A DNA stretch of 40,572 nucleotides from Pseudonocardia halophobica (lineage in GTDB: Bacteria; Actinomycetota; Actinomycetes; Mycobacteriales; Pseudonocardiaceae). Where the stretch lies: contig NZ_BSFQ01000051.1 in assembly GCF_027922425.1 (NCBI RefSeq), positions 1-40,572 on the forward strand, in the 5' to 3' direction. The first letter of the stretch is position 1, and the number at the start of each line of letters is the position of its first letter. The position numbers and the translations under genes were made by a program. A model generated the notes under the pieces. That model saw only the letters and a list, made by a program, of their open reading frames with translations. It was not told the origin of the DNA and searched no databases. Below, one piece after another: positions 19,332-27,232 of this stretch.

Positions 19332-22300
19332 GTGCCCGACCCGCTCCCCACCACCTCGCCCGCCCCGGGCACCCGGCCCGCCGGCTGGCTGCGCCGGCTC
19401 ACCCGCGAGTGCCTGCGGCACCGCCGGGTCACCGTCGGCGCGCTCGTCGCGTCGGTGTTCGGGGTGAGCCTCGACGCGGCGGGCCCGCTGCTCACCCGGG
19501 TCGCGGTCGACGACGCGGTGCGGGGCGTCACGGACGTGCTGCTGCCGATCGTGCTGGCGATCCTGGGGCTGGCGCTCGTCCGGTTCACCGCGTCGTTCCT
19601 GCGCCGCTACCTCGCCGGGCGGATGGCCCTCGACGTGCAGCACGACCTGCGCCGCCAGGTGTTCGCCGCCGTCCAGCGGCTCGACGGGCGGCGGCAGGAC
19701 GCGCTGCGCACCGGCCAGGTCGCCTCCCGCGCGATCACCGACCTCCAGCAGGTCCAGTCGCTGCTGTCGATGGTGCCGCTCACCGCCGGCACGGTCGCGC
19801 TCGTGATCGCCTCGGTGGCGGCCATGCTGTGGCTGTCCCCGCTGCTCACCGTGGTGTCGCTGATCATGCTGCCGCTGGCGGCGTACATCACCAGCCGCAC
19901 CCGGCGCTCGCTGTTCCCGGCCACGTGGTCGGCCCAGCAGCGCGCGGCGGACGTAGCGCAGCAGGTCGAGGAGACGGTCACGGGCGTCCGCGTGGTCAAG
20001 GGCTTCGGCCAGGAGACCCGCGAGGTCGGCACCCTGGAGGGGCTGGCCCGGCGCCTGTTCGGCGAGCGGATGCGCGCCGCGCGGATGACCGCCCGGCTCA
20101 ACCCGGTGCTGCTCGCGCTGCCAACGCTCGGCCAGGTCGCGGTGATCGGCATCGGCGGGCTGATGGCGGTGCGCGGGTCGATCTCGCTCGGCACCTTCCT
20201 GGCCTTCACCACCTACGTCGCGCAGCTCGTGGGGCCGGCCCGGCTGGTCGGGTCGCTGGTCGTGAGCGCGCAGCTGGCCCGCGCCGGCGTCGAGCGGGTG
20301 TACGACCTCGTCGACGCGGAGCCGGACGTGCAGGACCCGCCCGCGCCCCGCGCGTTGCCGGCCGGCCCGGTCGGCGTGGAGCTCGACGCCGTGCGCTTCG
20401 GCTACGAGCCCGGCCGGCCGGTGCTCGACGGGGTGACCCTGCGTGCGGAGCCGGGGGAGACCCTGGCCGTGGTCGGCACCGCCGGCTCCGGCAAGTCCAC
20501 GGTCGCGCTGCTGCTGCCCCGCTTCTACGACCCCTGGGACGGGGCCGTGCGGATCGGCGGCGTCGACGTCCGGGAGCTGCGGCTGCGGGACCTGCGCGCC
20601 GAGCTGGGCGTGGTGTTCGAGGAGGCCTTCCTCTTCTCCGACACCATCCGCGCCAACATCGCCTACGGCCGGCCCGACGCCAGCGAGGAGGAGATCCGCG
20701 CCGCCGCGGCGGCCGCGCAGGTCGCCACGTTCGTCGAGGCGCTGCCCGAGGGCTACGACACGCAGGTCGGCGAACGCGGGCTCACGCTCTCCGGCGGGCA
20801 GCGGCAGCGGATCGCGCTGGCCCGGGCGCTGCTCACCGATCCCCGCGTCCTGGTGCTCGACGACGCGACCTCCGCCGTCGACACCGCCACCGAGTCCGCC
20901 ATCCACGAGGCCCTGCGCGAGCTGACCGCCGGGCGGACCACGATCCTCGTCGCGCACCGGCGCTCCACCCTCGCCCTGGCCGACCGGATCGCGGTGCTCG
21001 ACGCCGGCCGGGTCGTCGACGTCGGGACCGAGGAGGAGCTGCGGGGGCGCTGCGCGCTGTTCCGCGAGCTGCTGGCCACCGGCGCGCAGGCGCACGCCGA
21101 CGAGGAGCCGGCCGAGGAGGCCGGGACCGTCGCGGAGCCCGAGGTCGCGCCCCTGCCGGCGGCCGCGCCGGCGGTGGCCGTGCCCGCCGGCGGAGTCACG
21201 CCCGAGCTGTGGCCGGAGGCCGCCGCCGGCGAGGTGGAGTCCGACCGGGCCGTGCGGGCTGCGGCGGAGCAGGGCTCGGCGCGCGCCGGCGGCCCGCAGG
21301 CCCGCACCGGACCCGGCGCGTCGGGCATGGTCGGCGGGATCGCGGCGACCCCGGAGCTCCTCGACGCCGTCGCGAGGCTGAAACCCGCCGACGAGACCCC
21401 GCGCCTCGGCGGGATCGACCCTGCGGCGCCGGACCCCGGCTTCCGCCTCGCCCGCCTGCTGAGGCCGGTGCGCTGGACGCTCGCCCTCGGCATGTCCCTC
21501 GTGGCGCTCGACGCGCTGGCGACCCTGGCCTTCCCGTCGGTCGCCCGGTTCGCGGTCGACGGCGGCATCACGGCCGGGTCGACGCGGATCCTGCTGATCG
21601 CCACCCTCATCGGGATCGGGATCGTGCTGGCCGACGCGCTGGTGGTCGCCGCGCAGACCGTGGTGACCGCGCGGGCCGGCGAGAGCCTGCTCTACCTGCT
21701 GCGCACCCGCAGCTACGCCCACCTGCAGCGGCTCGGGCTGGACTACTACGAGCGCGAGCTCTCCGGCCGGATCATGACCCGGATGACCACGGACGTCGAC
21801 GCGCTGTCGACGTTCCTGCAGACCGGGCTCGCCCAGGCCGTCGTCAGCCTGCTCACCCTGGTCGGCGTCGCGGTCGCGCTGCTGGTCACCGACGCCGAGC
21901 TCGCCCTGGTGGCGCTCGCGGTGCTGCCGGTCCTGCTGGTGGCCACCGTGGTGTTCCGGCGGCTGTCGTCGCGGGCGTACGCGGAGGCGCGGGAGCGGGT
22001 CAGCGTCGTCAACGCGGACATGCAGGAGAACGTGACCGGTGTCCGCGTCGCGCAGGCGTTCGTCCGGGAGGAGCGCAGCGCCGAGGCGTTCGGCGCCCGC
22101 AGCGACGCCTACCGGCGCACGCGCATCCGGGCACAGCGCTACATCGCGACGTACTTCCCGGGCGTCGCGTTCCTGTCCGACGTGGCGCAGGCCGCGGTGC
22201 TCGGGGTCGGTGCCGCGCGGGTGGCCGCGGGCGACCTCACGCCGGGTGTGCTCACGGCGTTCCTGCTCTACCTCGGGCTGTTCTTCTCCCCGGTGCAGCA

Positions 22301-23210
22301 GCTGTCCCAGGTGTTCGACGGCTACCAGCAGGCCCGCATCGGCCTGCTGCGCATCGCCGACCTGCTCCGCACCCCGACGTCGGTGCCGGCAGCGCCGGAC
22401 TCCGACGCCGCCGTCGTCCCGCAGCGGCTGCGGGGCGAGGTGGAGCTGCGCGGGATCACCTTCCGGTATCCGGGCGTCGAGCAGCCGGCGCTCGCCGACG
22501 TCAACCTCCGCGTGCGGCCGGGCGAGACGATCGCGCTGGTCGGGGCCACGGGCGCGGGCAAGTCCACCATGGTCAAGCTGCTCGCCCGGTTCTACGACGT
22601 CGGCGAGGGCGAGCTCCTGGTCGACGGGGTCGACGTCCGGCGCTATCCGCTCGAGGGCTACCGGCGCCGGCTGGGGTTCGTGCCGCAGGAGCCGCACCTG
22701 TTCACCGGGGACGTCGCGGCCAACATCGCCTACGGCCGCCCCGGCGCCACGCAGGCGGAGATCGAGGCCGCCGCCCGGGCCGTCGGTGCCCTGGAGATGA
22801 TCCGCGCGCTGCCCGGCGGGTTCCGGACCGCGGTGGGCGAGCGCGGGCAGGGACTGTCCGCCGGGCAGCGGCAGCTGGTCGCGCTGGCCCGCGCCGAGCT
22901 CGTCGACCCGGACGTGCTGATCTTCGACGAGGCCACCGCGGCGCTCGACCCCGCCACCGAGGCGGCGGTGCTGGCCGCCGGCGACCGGCTCACGGCACGG
23001 CGCACCGCGTTCGTCGTGGCGCACCGGCTGGCCACGGCGGCGGCGTCGGACCGGATCGTCGTGCTGCACGCCGGGCGGATCGCCGAGGAGGGGCCGCACG
23101 CCGAGCTGTTGGCGGCGGACGGGCGGTACGCCGCCCTGTGGCGGGCCGGCGAGCTGGAACCCGCGGCCGACGCGGAGACGGAGGATCTCTCGGCCGCCCG
23201 CTCGGCCTGA
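19332..23210 (+). CDS. Fused heterodimeric-type ABC exporter (TMD-NBD-TMD-NBD)
   Basis: At 1292 aa this is two ABC half-exporters in one chain, joined by an Ala/Glu/Pro-rich linker (about 590-690). Each half has six membrane helices and an ATPase domain. NBD1: Walker A GTAGSGKST, signature LSGGQ, Walker B VLVLDDATSAVD with Asp in the catalytic-Glu place, and Glu in the Q-loop (VVFEEAF). NBD2: Walker A GATGAGKST, Q-loop FVPQEPH, signature LSAGQ, Walker B LIFDEATAALD with catalytic Glu. One ATP site is therefore consensus and the other degenerate, as in heterodimeric exporters such as TM287/288. Likely exports lipids or drugs. Preceded by another ABC pair, but with its own leaderless promoter. 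Confidence 0.93.
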   Translation: MPDPLPTTSPAPGTRPAGWLRRLTRECLRHRRVTVGALVASVFGVSLDAAGPLLTRVAVDDAVRGVTDVLLPIVLAILGLALVRFTASFLRRYLAGRMALDVQHDLRRQVFAAVQRLDGRRQDALRTGQVASRAITDLQQVQSLLSMVPLTAGTVALVIASVAAMLWLSPLLTVVSLIMLPLAAYITSRTRRSLFPATWSAQQRAADVAQQVEETVTGVRVVKGFGQETREVGTLEGLARRLFGERMRAARMTARLNPVLLALPTLGQVAVIGIGGLMAVRGSISLGTFLAFTTYVAQLVGPARLVGSLVVSAQLARAGVERVYDLVDAEPDVQDPPAPRALPAGPVGVELDAVRFGYEPGRPVLDGVTLRAEPGETLAVVGTAGSGKSTVALLLPRFYDPWDGAVRIGGVDVRELRLRDLRAELGVVFEEAFLFSDTIRANIAYGRPDASEEEIRAAAAAAQVATFVEALPEGYDTQVGERGLTLSGGQRQRIALARALLTDPRVLVLDDATSAVDTATESAIHEALRELTAGRTTILVAHRRSTLALADRIAVLDAGRVVDVGTEEELRGRCALFRELLATGAQAHADEEPAEEAGTVAEPEVAPLPAAAPAVAVPAGGVTPELWPEAAAGEVESDRAVRAAAEQGSARAGGPQARTGPGASGMVGGIAATPELLDAVARLKPADETPRLGGIDPAAPDPGFRLARLLRPVRWTLALGMSLVALDALATLAFPSVARFAVDGGITAGSTRILLIATLIGIGIVLADALVVAAQTVVTARAGESLLYLLRTRSYAHLQRLGLDYYERELSGRIMTRMTTDVDALSTFLQTGLAQAVVSLLTLVGVAVALLVTDAELALVALAVLPVLLVATVVFRRLSSRAYAEARERVSVVNADMQENVTGVRVAQAFVREERSAEAFGARSDAYRRTRIRAQRYIATYFPGVAFLSDVAQAAVLGVGAARVAAGDLTPGVLTAFLLYLGLFFSPVQQLSQVFDGYQQARIGLLRIADLLRTPTSVPAAPDSDAAVVPQRLRGEVELRGITFRYPGVEQPALADVNLRVRPGETIALVGATGAGKSTMVKLLARFYDVGEGELLVDGVDVRRYPLEGYRRRLGFVPQEPHLFTGDVAANIAYGRPGATQAEIEAAARAVGALEMIRALPGGFRTAVGERGQGLSAGQRQLVALARAELVDPDVLIFDEATAALDPATEAAVLAAGDRLTARRTAFVVAHRLATAAASDRIVVLHAGRIAEEGPHAELLAADGRYAALWRAGELEPAADAETEDLSAARSA

Positions 23211-23346
23211 GCCTCCGGGGTCGCCCGAGCTGAGTGCTCCCCGCCCGGACGCCGACGTGCGCACCCGGGCGTAACGGGCGGCCCCTCGCCGTCCGATTTC
23301 TCCTGTGGGTGGGCTCCGCTGCGCCGTCCGTACGTAGTTCTGCCGG

Positions 23347-23372
23347 ATTCCTGCCCGAAATCGGGCAGGAAT
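23347..23372. promoter_or_regulatory. Perfect 12+2+12 inverted repeat upstream of the 101-aa gene
   Basis: ATTCCTGCCCGA (23347-23358), AA, and its exact complement (23361-23372) abut a -35-like TTGGCG (23373-23378). An 18-base spacer, CACAGT (23397-23402) and seven bases then lead to GTG 23410. The site may be an operator for that gene, or a terminator for the exporter gene 137 bases upstream. Confidence 0.5.
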
Positions 23373-23409
23373 TTGGCGAAGTGGGGGGTGATCGGGCACA
23401 GTTCGATCC

Positions 23410-23715
23410 GTGCACACCGCCCCGGACCGTCCGACGCACCCCGATGCGTTCGCCGGTCCGCACCCGGACCTGGTGCGTCACCTGGTCCGCAGCACCGCGC
23501 TCGACCCGGGCGAGGCCGCCCGTGTCGTCGACGAGGTGCTCGCCTACTTCGCGGAGCCGACCGAGGACTTCGTGCGGCGGCGGCACGCGGAGCTCCGCAC
23601 CCGCGGGCTCCGCAACGACCGGATCTTCACCGTGATCCGGGACGAGCTCGACGCGCGACGCGTGGTGCCCCCGCCGCTGTCCGCGCGTCAGCTCCGGCGA
23701 CTGGTCTACGGCTGA
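23410..23715 (+). CDS. 101-aa conserved-looking protein of unknown function
   Basis: The product is hydrophilic and probably helical, with no signal or membrane segment. Its second half, FVRRRHAELRTRGLRNDRIF followed by IRDEL and then LSARQLRRLVYG at the C-terminus, recalls a family of small proteins seen in many bacteria, but I cannot name it. The GTG start fits a leaderless promoter (CACAGT seven bases upstream), since no ribosome site is present. It lies between the ABC exporter and glmS and ends 94 bases before glmS. Function unknown. Confidence 0.65.
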   Translation: MHTAPDRPTHPDAFAGPHPDLVRHLVRSTALDPGEAARVVDEVLAYFAEPTEDFVRRRHAELRTRGLRNDRIFTVIRDELDARRVVPPPLSARQLRRLVYG

Positions 23716-23718
23716 GCG

Positions 23719-23779
23719 GGAGCTCGCGGAGCGAGCATCGGCACCGAGCGGAGCTCGCGGACGAGCATCAGCACCGACC
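23719..23779 (+). repeat. Tandem 31-bp direct repeat before glmS
   Basis: GGAGCTCGCGGA-GCGAGCATCGGCACCGAGC (23719-23749) is followed at once by a near copy one base shorter (23750-23779), differing at about three positions. It fills most of the gap between the 101-aa gene and glmS. Confidence 0.75.
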
Positions 23780-23809
23780 GGCGCCGGCGACAAGCGAGGA
23801 GGAACACCG

Positions 23810-25648
23810 ATGTGCGGCATCGTGGGATACGTGGGCGCGCAGGACGCGGCGCCGATCCTGATCGAGGGCCTCAACCGGCTCGAGTACCGCGGCTACGACT
23901 CGGCCGGGATCGCCGTGATCCAGCGCGGCCAGCTGAAGGTGCGCAAGGTCAGCGGCCGGGTCGCCGACCTGCAGGCGGACCTGCCCGCGCGGTTCAAGGG
24001 CGCGCCCGGCATCGGGCACACGCGCTGGGCCACGCACGGTGAGCCCACCGTCGACAACGCCCACCCGCACGTCGACAGCGCCGGGCGGATCGCCGTGGTG
24101 CACAACGGGATCATCGAGAACGCCGAGGAGCTGCGGGCCAAGCTGCAGGCCGACGGCGTCGAGTTCGTCTCGCAGACGGACACCGAGACCGTCGCGCACC
24201 TCGTCGCCGCCGCCTTCGCGACCGGCGGGGCGGAGGACCTCGAGCAGGCCGTCTGCATCGCGCTGCGCCAGGCCGTCGGCGCCTACGGGATCGCCGTCGT
24301 CGACACCGAGCACCCCGACCGGATCGTCGTCGCCCGCAACGGCTCGCCCGTGCTGCTCGGCATCGGCGAGAAGGAGATGTTCGTCGCGAGCGACGTCGCG
24401 GCGCTGGTCGGGCACACCCGCCAGGTCGTCTACCTCGACGACGGCGAGCTCGCCACCATCACCGCCGGGGGCTACCGGACCTTCACCCTCGACGCCCGCT
24501 CCACCGCCAAGACCCCGTCGGAGGTGGACTGGGACGTGGTCGGCGCCGAGATCGGCGACCACGCGCACTTCCTGGTCAAGGAGATCGGCGAGCAGCCGCG
24601 CTCGATCGAGCGGGCGATCCGCGGGCGCATCGACGAGCGCTTCAACACCGCGCACCTCGGCGGGCTCAACCTGACCGTGCGCGAGGCGCGCGAGTTCCGC
24701 CGCGTCAAGATCCTCGGCTGCGGGTCCGCCTGCTACGCCGGCGACCTCGGCGCCCAGCTCATCGAGGATCTCGCCCGGATGCCCGCGACGTCGGAGTCGG
24801 CGTCGGAGTTCCGGTACCGCAACCCGGTCGTCGAGCCGGACACCCTGTACGTCGCGGTCAGCCAGTCCGGCGAGACCGTCGACACCCTCGCCGCGGTGCA
24901 GGAGCTGCAGCGCAAGGGCGGCCGGGTGATCGGCATCGTCAACGTCGTGGGGTCGACGATCGCGCGCCAGGTCGACGGCGGCATCTACATCCACGCCGGC
25001 CCGGAGATGTCGGTCGCGGCGACCAAGTCCTTCACCTCGACGGTCGTGGCGTTCGCGCTGCTCGCCGTGCACCTGGGCCGCATGCGCGACCTCGCGCCGA
25101 CCGAGGGCCGCCGGGTCCTCGACGGCCTCGTCGCCCTGCCCGGCCAGATCGAGGAGATCCTCGACGCGGAGAAGCGCACCGGCACGATCGAGGCGGTCGC
25201 CCGGGAGGTCGCGCAGCACCACAGCGTGCTGTTCATCGGCCGCCGCCGCGGCTGGCCGGTGGCCAAGGAGGGCGCGCAGAAGCTCAAGGAGGTCTCCTAC
25301 GTGCACGCGGAGGCCTACGCCAGCGCCGAGCTCAAGCACGGCCCGCTCGCCCTGGTCAGCCCGGAGCTGCCGACCGTGGCCTGCGTGCCGGACGACGACC
25401 TGTACGAGAAGAACGTCTCCACCCTCGCCGAGATCCGCGCCCGCAAGGGCCCGGTCGTCGCGCTGGCGCACCGCGAGCTCCCGGCCGAGCTCGCCGACCG
25501 CACCATCGTGATCCCGCGCGGCGAGCCCGAGCTGGACCCGATCCTGATGTCGGTGCCGCTGCAGCTCCTGGCCTACCACGCCGCGGTGGCGCTGGAGCGC
25601 GACGTCGACCGCCCGCGCAACCTCGCGAAGTCCGTGACGGTGGAGTAG
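23810..25648 (+). CDS. glmS: Glutamine-fructose-6-phosphate aminotransferase (isomerizing)
   Basis: This 612-aa enzyme makes glucosamine-6-phosphate from fructose-6-phosphate and glutamine, the first step toward UDP-GlcNAc and cell wall. It begins MCGIVGYVG, with Cys2 as the N-terminal glutaminase nucleophile. Further motifs are the RWATHG and HNGIIEN glutaminase loops, a linker near 240, and two SIS sugar-isomerase domains (about 285-430, with SQSGETVDT; and 455-600, with AYASAELKHGPLALV). It ends NLAKSVTVE, the usual C-terminus. Length is typical. A strong ribosome site, GAGGAGG, lies upstream. No sign of a glmS ribozyme is seen in the 94-base leader, which is filled by a tandem repeat. Confidence 0.98.
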   Translation: MCGIVGYVGAQDAAPILIEGLNRLEYRGYDSAGIAVIQRGQLKVRKVSGRVADLQADLPARFKGAPGIGHTRWATHGEPTVDNAHPHVDSAGRIAVVHNGIIENAEELRAKLQADGVEFVSQTDTETVAHLVAAAFATGGAEDLEQAVCIALRQAVGAYGIAVVDTEHPDRIVVARNGSPVLLGIGEKEMFVASDVAALVGHTRQVVYLDDGELATITAGGYRTFTLDARSTAKTPSEVDWDVVGAEIGDHAHFLVKEIGEQPRSIERAIRGRIDERFNTAHLGGLNLTVREAREFRRVKILGCGSACYAGDLGAQLIEDLARMPATSESASEFRYRNPVVEPDTLYVAVSQSGETVDTLAAVQELQRKGGRVIGIVNVVGSTIARQVDGGIYIHAGPEMSVAATKSFTSTVVAFALLAVHLGRMRDLAPTEGRRVLDGLVALPGQIEEILDAEKRTGTIEAVAREVAQHHSVLFIGRRRGWPVAKEGAQKLKEVSYVHAEAYASAELKHGPLALVSPELPTVACVPDDDLYEKNVSTLAEIRARKGPVVALAHRELPAELADRTIVIPRGEPELDPILMSVPLQLLAYHAAVALERDVDRPRNLAKSVTVE

Positions 25649-25667
25649 ATCCTCGCCTTCACGCGCC

Positions 25668-25700
25668 GTGCGCCCCGCCCGTTCTCCGGGCGGGGCGCAC
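25668..25700. terminator. Bidirectional terminator between glmS and the Clp-N gene
   Basis: A perfect 14-bp stem, GTGCGCCCCGCCCG (25668-25681) with its complement (25687-25700), closes a TTCTC loop. It lies 20 bases after the glmS stop and 16 before the convergent gene's stop. No T-run follows on either side. Confidence 0.75.
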
Positions 25701-25716
25701 TGCTGTGGTCCGACCT

Positions 25717-26370
25717 TCAGGAGGCGGTGCCGCGCTCCAGCCGGGTCAGCCGCGAGCGGATGTCCTCGAGGATCGTCCGGACGGGCGCGGACAGCCCCGA
25801 CGCCGCCTGCTGGCTGCGCGTGAACGCCACGCCCGCGACCGCGGACGAGACCGCGAGTCTGAGCTTGTCCGGGTCGGCGCCGGTGGAGACCAGGGCGCGG
25901 CGGACGGCGTCGTCCTCCGGGCCGGCGGCCAGGCCGAGCAGCAGGTGCTCGCAGCCGATGTAGTTGTGCTCGAGGCGGAGCGCCTCGGTGGTGGCGCGCT
26001 CGAGCGCGGCGGCCAGGTCGGTGCCCTCGCCCAGCCCGCGGGACTCGGCGAGGACGTCCGGCGGCTCGACGTCGAGCGTCGCGAGCACCGTCAGCGCGAG
26101 GTTCCCGCCCTCCTCGACGACGGCCGCGAGGAGGTCGACCGTGCTCGGCCGGTCCGCCTCCAGCGCGGTCCGCACCGCGGTCCGCGCCCGCGCGGTGAAC
26201 CTGTTCCAGCCCGGCGTTCCGCTCATGTCCGCTCCTCCGGCAGGGGGAGCGCCACCGGCCGCCGTGACCGCCTCCGCCAGGGCCTGCTGGCACACCGACG
26301 ACACGGGGATCCCGGCCTCCTTCACGGCGGCGGCCAGGTCGTCGGGCAGATAGACGTTGATCTTCGGCAC
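25717..26370 (-). CDS. Ribbon-helix-helix/Clp N-domain fusion protein
   Basis: From GTG 26370 the 217-aa product begins (M)PKINVYLPDDLAAAVKEAG, a short beta strand plus helices of the ribbon-helix-helix DNA-binding type (residues 2-38). A small Gly/Pro linker follows, then a Clp N-terminal (ClpA/ClpC N-like) region with paired repeats (WNRFTARARTAV near 58; ERATTEALRLEHNYIGCEHLLLGL near 127-150). There is no ATPase module. Such proteins occur in actinobacteria and may sense unfolded or modified protein while binding DNA; that is inference. AGGGAG lies six bases before the start. A 20-bp palindrome and a third half-site sit just upstream, so autoregulation is likely. Confidence 0.82.
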   Translation of the reverse strand: MPKINVYLPDDLAAAVKEAGIPVSSVCQQALAEAVTAAGGAPPAGGADMSGTPGWNRFTARARTAVRTALEADRPSTVDLLAAVVEEGGNLALTVLATLDVEPPDVLAESRGLGEGTDLAAALERATTEALRLEHNYIGCEHLLLGLAAGPEDDAVRRALVSTGADPDKLRLAVSSAVAGVAFTRSQQAASGLSAPVRTILEDIRSRLTRLERGTAS

Positions 26371-26383
26371 GAGCTGCTCCCTG

Positions 26384-26412
26384 AGTGGGGTTATAACCCC
26401 ACTTATAACCCC
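26384..26412 (-). promoter_or_regulatory. Palindromic operator/promoter of the RHH-Clp-N gene
   Basis: AGTGGGGTTATAACCCCACT (26384-26403) is a perfect 20-bp palindrome. TTATAACCCC occurs twice, 12 bases apart (26391-26400 and 26403-26412). The AT-rich TTATAA cores also read as -10 boxes on the minus strand, so a bound ribbon-helix-helix protein would block the promoter. Repeats spaced about one helical turn apart suit that fold. Confidence 0.65.
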
Positions 26413-26548
26413 TTCGCTCGACGCCGGCAAGGCTCGAGCGAGGCGGTGATCGTCGTCCATGACCGAAGTCGGCCATATCCGGCGGTCAACGGTCACAGAC
26501 GGCGATCATGACAGGGAAGCTGCCGAAGACCGACGCGCGAACGAGTCC

Positions 26549-27232
26549 TCAGGCGGCGCGGCGGGGGCCGGCGAGCCAGGGTGTCGTCGGGCCTGCGAGG
26601 GGGGTGCTCATGGGGATGTGGGGGTGGCCGACATAGGGCTCGACCGGGCCGTCGGTGGTCCAGCCGAGGCGGTGGAAGAAGCGCTCGTTGGGCAGCTGGA
26701 CGTGGGCGCGCATCCGCAGGCCGTCGCGGGCGCCGGCGGTCTCGACGGCGAAGCGGACCAGCGGGCCGCCGATCGCGGCGGAGCGGAACTCGGGCAGGAC
26801 GGCGAGGCGGTCGCCGAGCCACTCGCCGGGGCGGCCGGTCGGGTAGAGGCGGACCGTGCCGGCGGGGCGGCCGAGGTGGGTGGCGAGGACGTGGACGACG
26901 TCCTCGCGGGTGTCGTGCGCGTCGAGGTCGGAGTCCTCGAACACGCCCTGCTCCTCGACGAACACCGCGTGCCGGATCGCGAGGTGCGCGGCCCGGGCTG
27001 CCGGGTCGGTGGCCGGGCGGCAGGCGACCGGGTCGACGCCGACCAGCACGTTGACCGCCCGCACGGGCCGGATCCGGGCCGGACGCACCGTGCCGGCGGG
27101 CCGCGGGTCGCCGGGCCCCGGGTCGCCGAGCCGCGCGTCGCCGGGGCGCGGGGCACCGAGCCCCGGGTTGTCGGGCCGACCGACGGCGTGGGGCGCCGGA
27201 AACCCGGCCCGTTCCGGCATCACGGCGGTCAT
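26549..27232 (-). CDS. MSMEG_0567/Sll0786-type GNAT N-acetyltransferase
   Basis: The 227-aa protein has a GNAT fold: AIRHAVFVEEQGVFEDSDLD (autoinducer-synthase-like start, about 87-107), HVLATHLGRPAGTVRLYP, LAVLPEFRSAAIGGPLVRFAVE (acetyl-CoA loop) and AHVQLPNERFFHRLGWTT. This matches the N-acetyltransferase of nitrilase-associated (Nit1-type) clusters in Synechocystis and mycobacteria. Residues about 19-50 are a low-complexity G/D/P/R stretch (PRPGDARLGDPGPGDPRP) absent from the core fold. The ATG overlaps the radical SAM gene's stop (ATGA), so the two are translationally coupled. The product acetylated is unknown. ATG 27220 is an alternative start. Confidence 0.83.
   Translation of the reverse strand: MTAVMPERAGFPAPHAVGRPDNPGLGAPRPGDARLGDPGPGDPRPAGTVRPARIRPVRAVNVLVGVDPVACRPATDPAARAAHLAIRHAVFVEEQGVFEDSDLDAHDTREDVVHVLATHLGRPAGTVRLYPTGRPGEWLGDRLAVLPEFRSAAIGGPLVRFAVETAGARDGLRMRAHVQLPNERFFHRLGWTTDGPVEPYVGHPHIPMSTPLAGPTTPWLAGPRRAA

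Noticed and set aside
19050..23417. A 1455-codon minus-strand frame opposite the ABC exporter
   Set aside because: Low-complexity shadow; the exporter's ATP-binding motifs fix the true strand.
23716..23809. glmS ribozyme
   Set aside because: The 94-base leader is a tandem repeat plus ribosome site. It is too short and lacks the ribozyme core; the element is also typical of Firmicutes.
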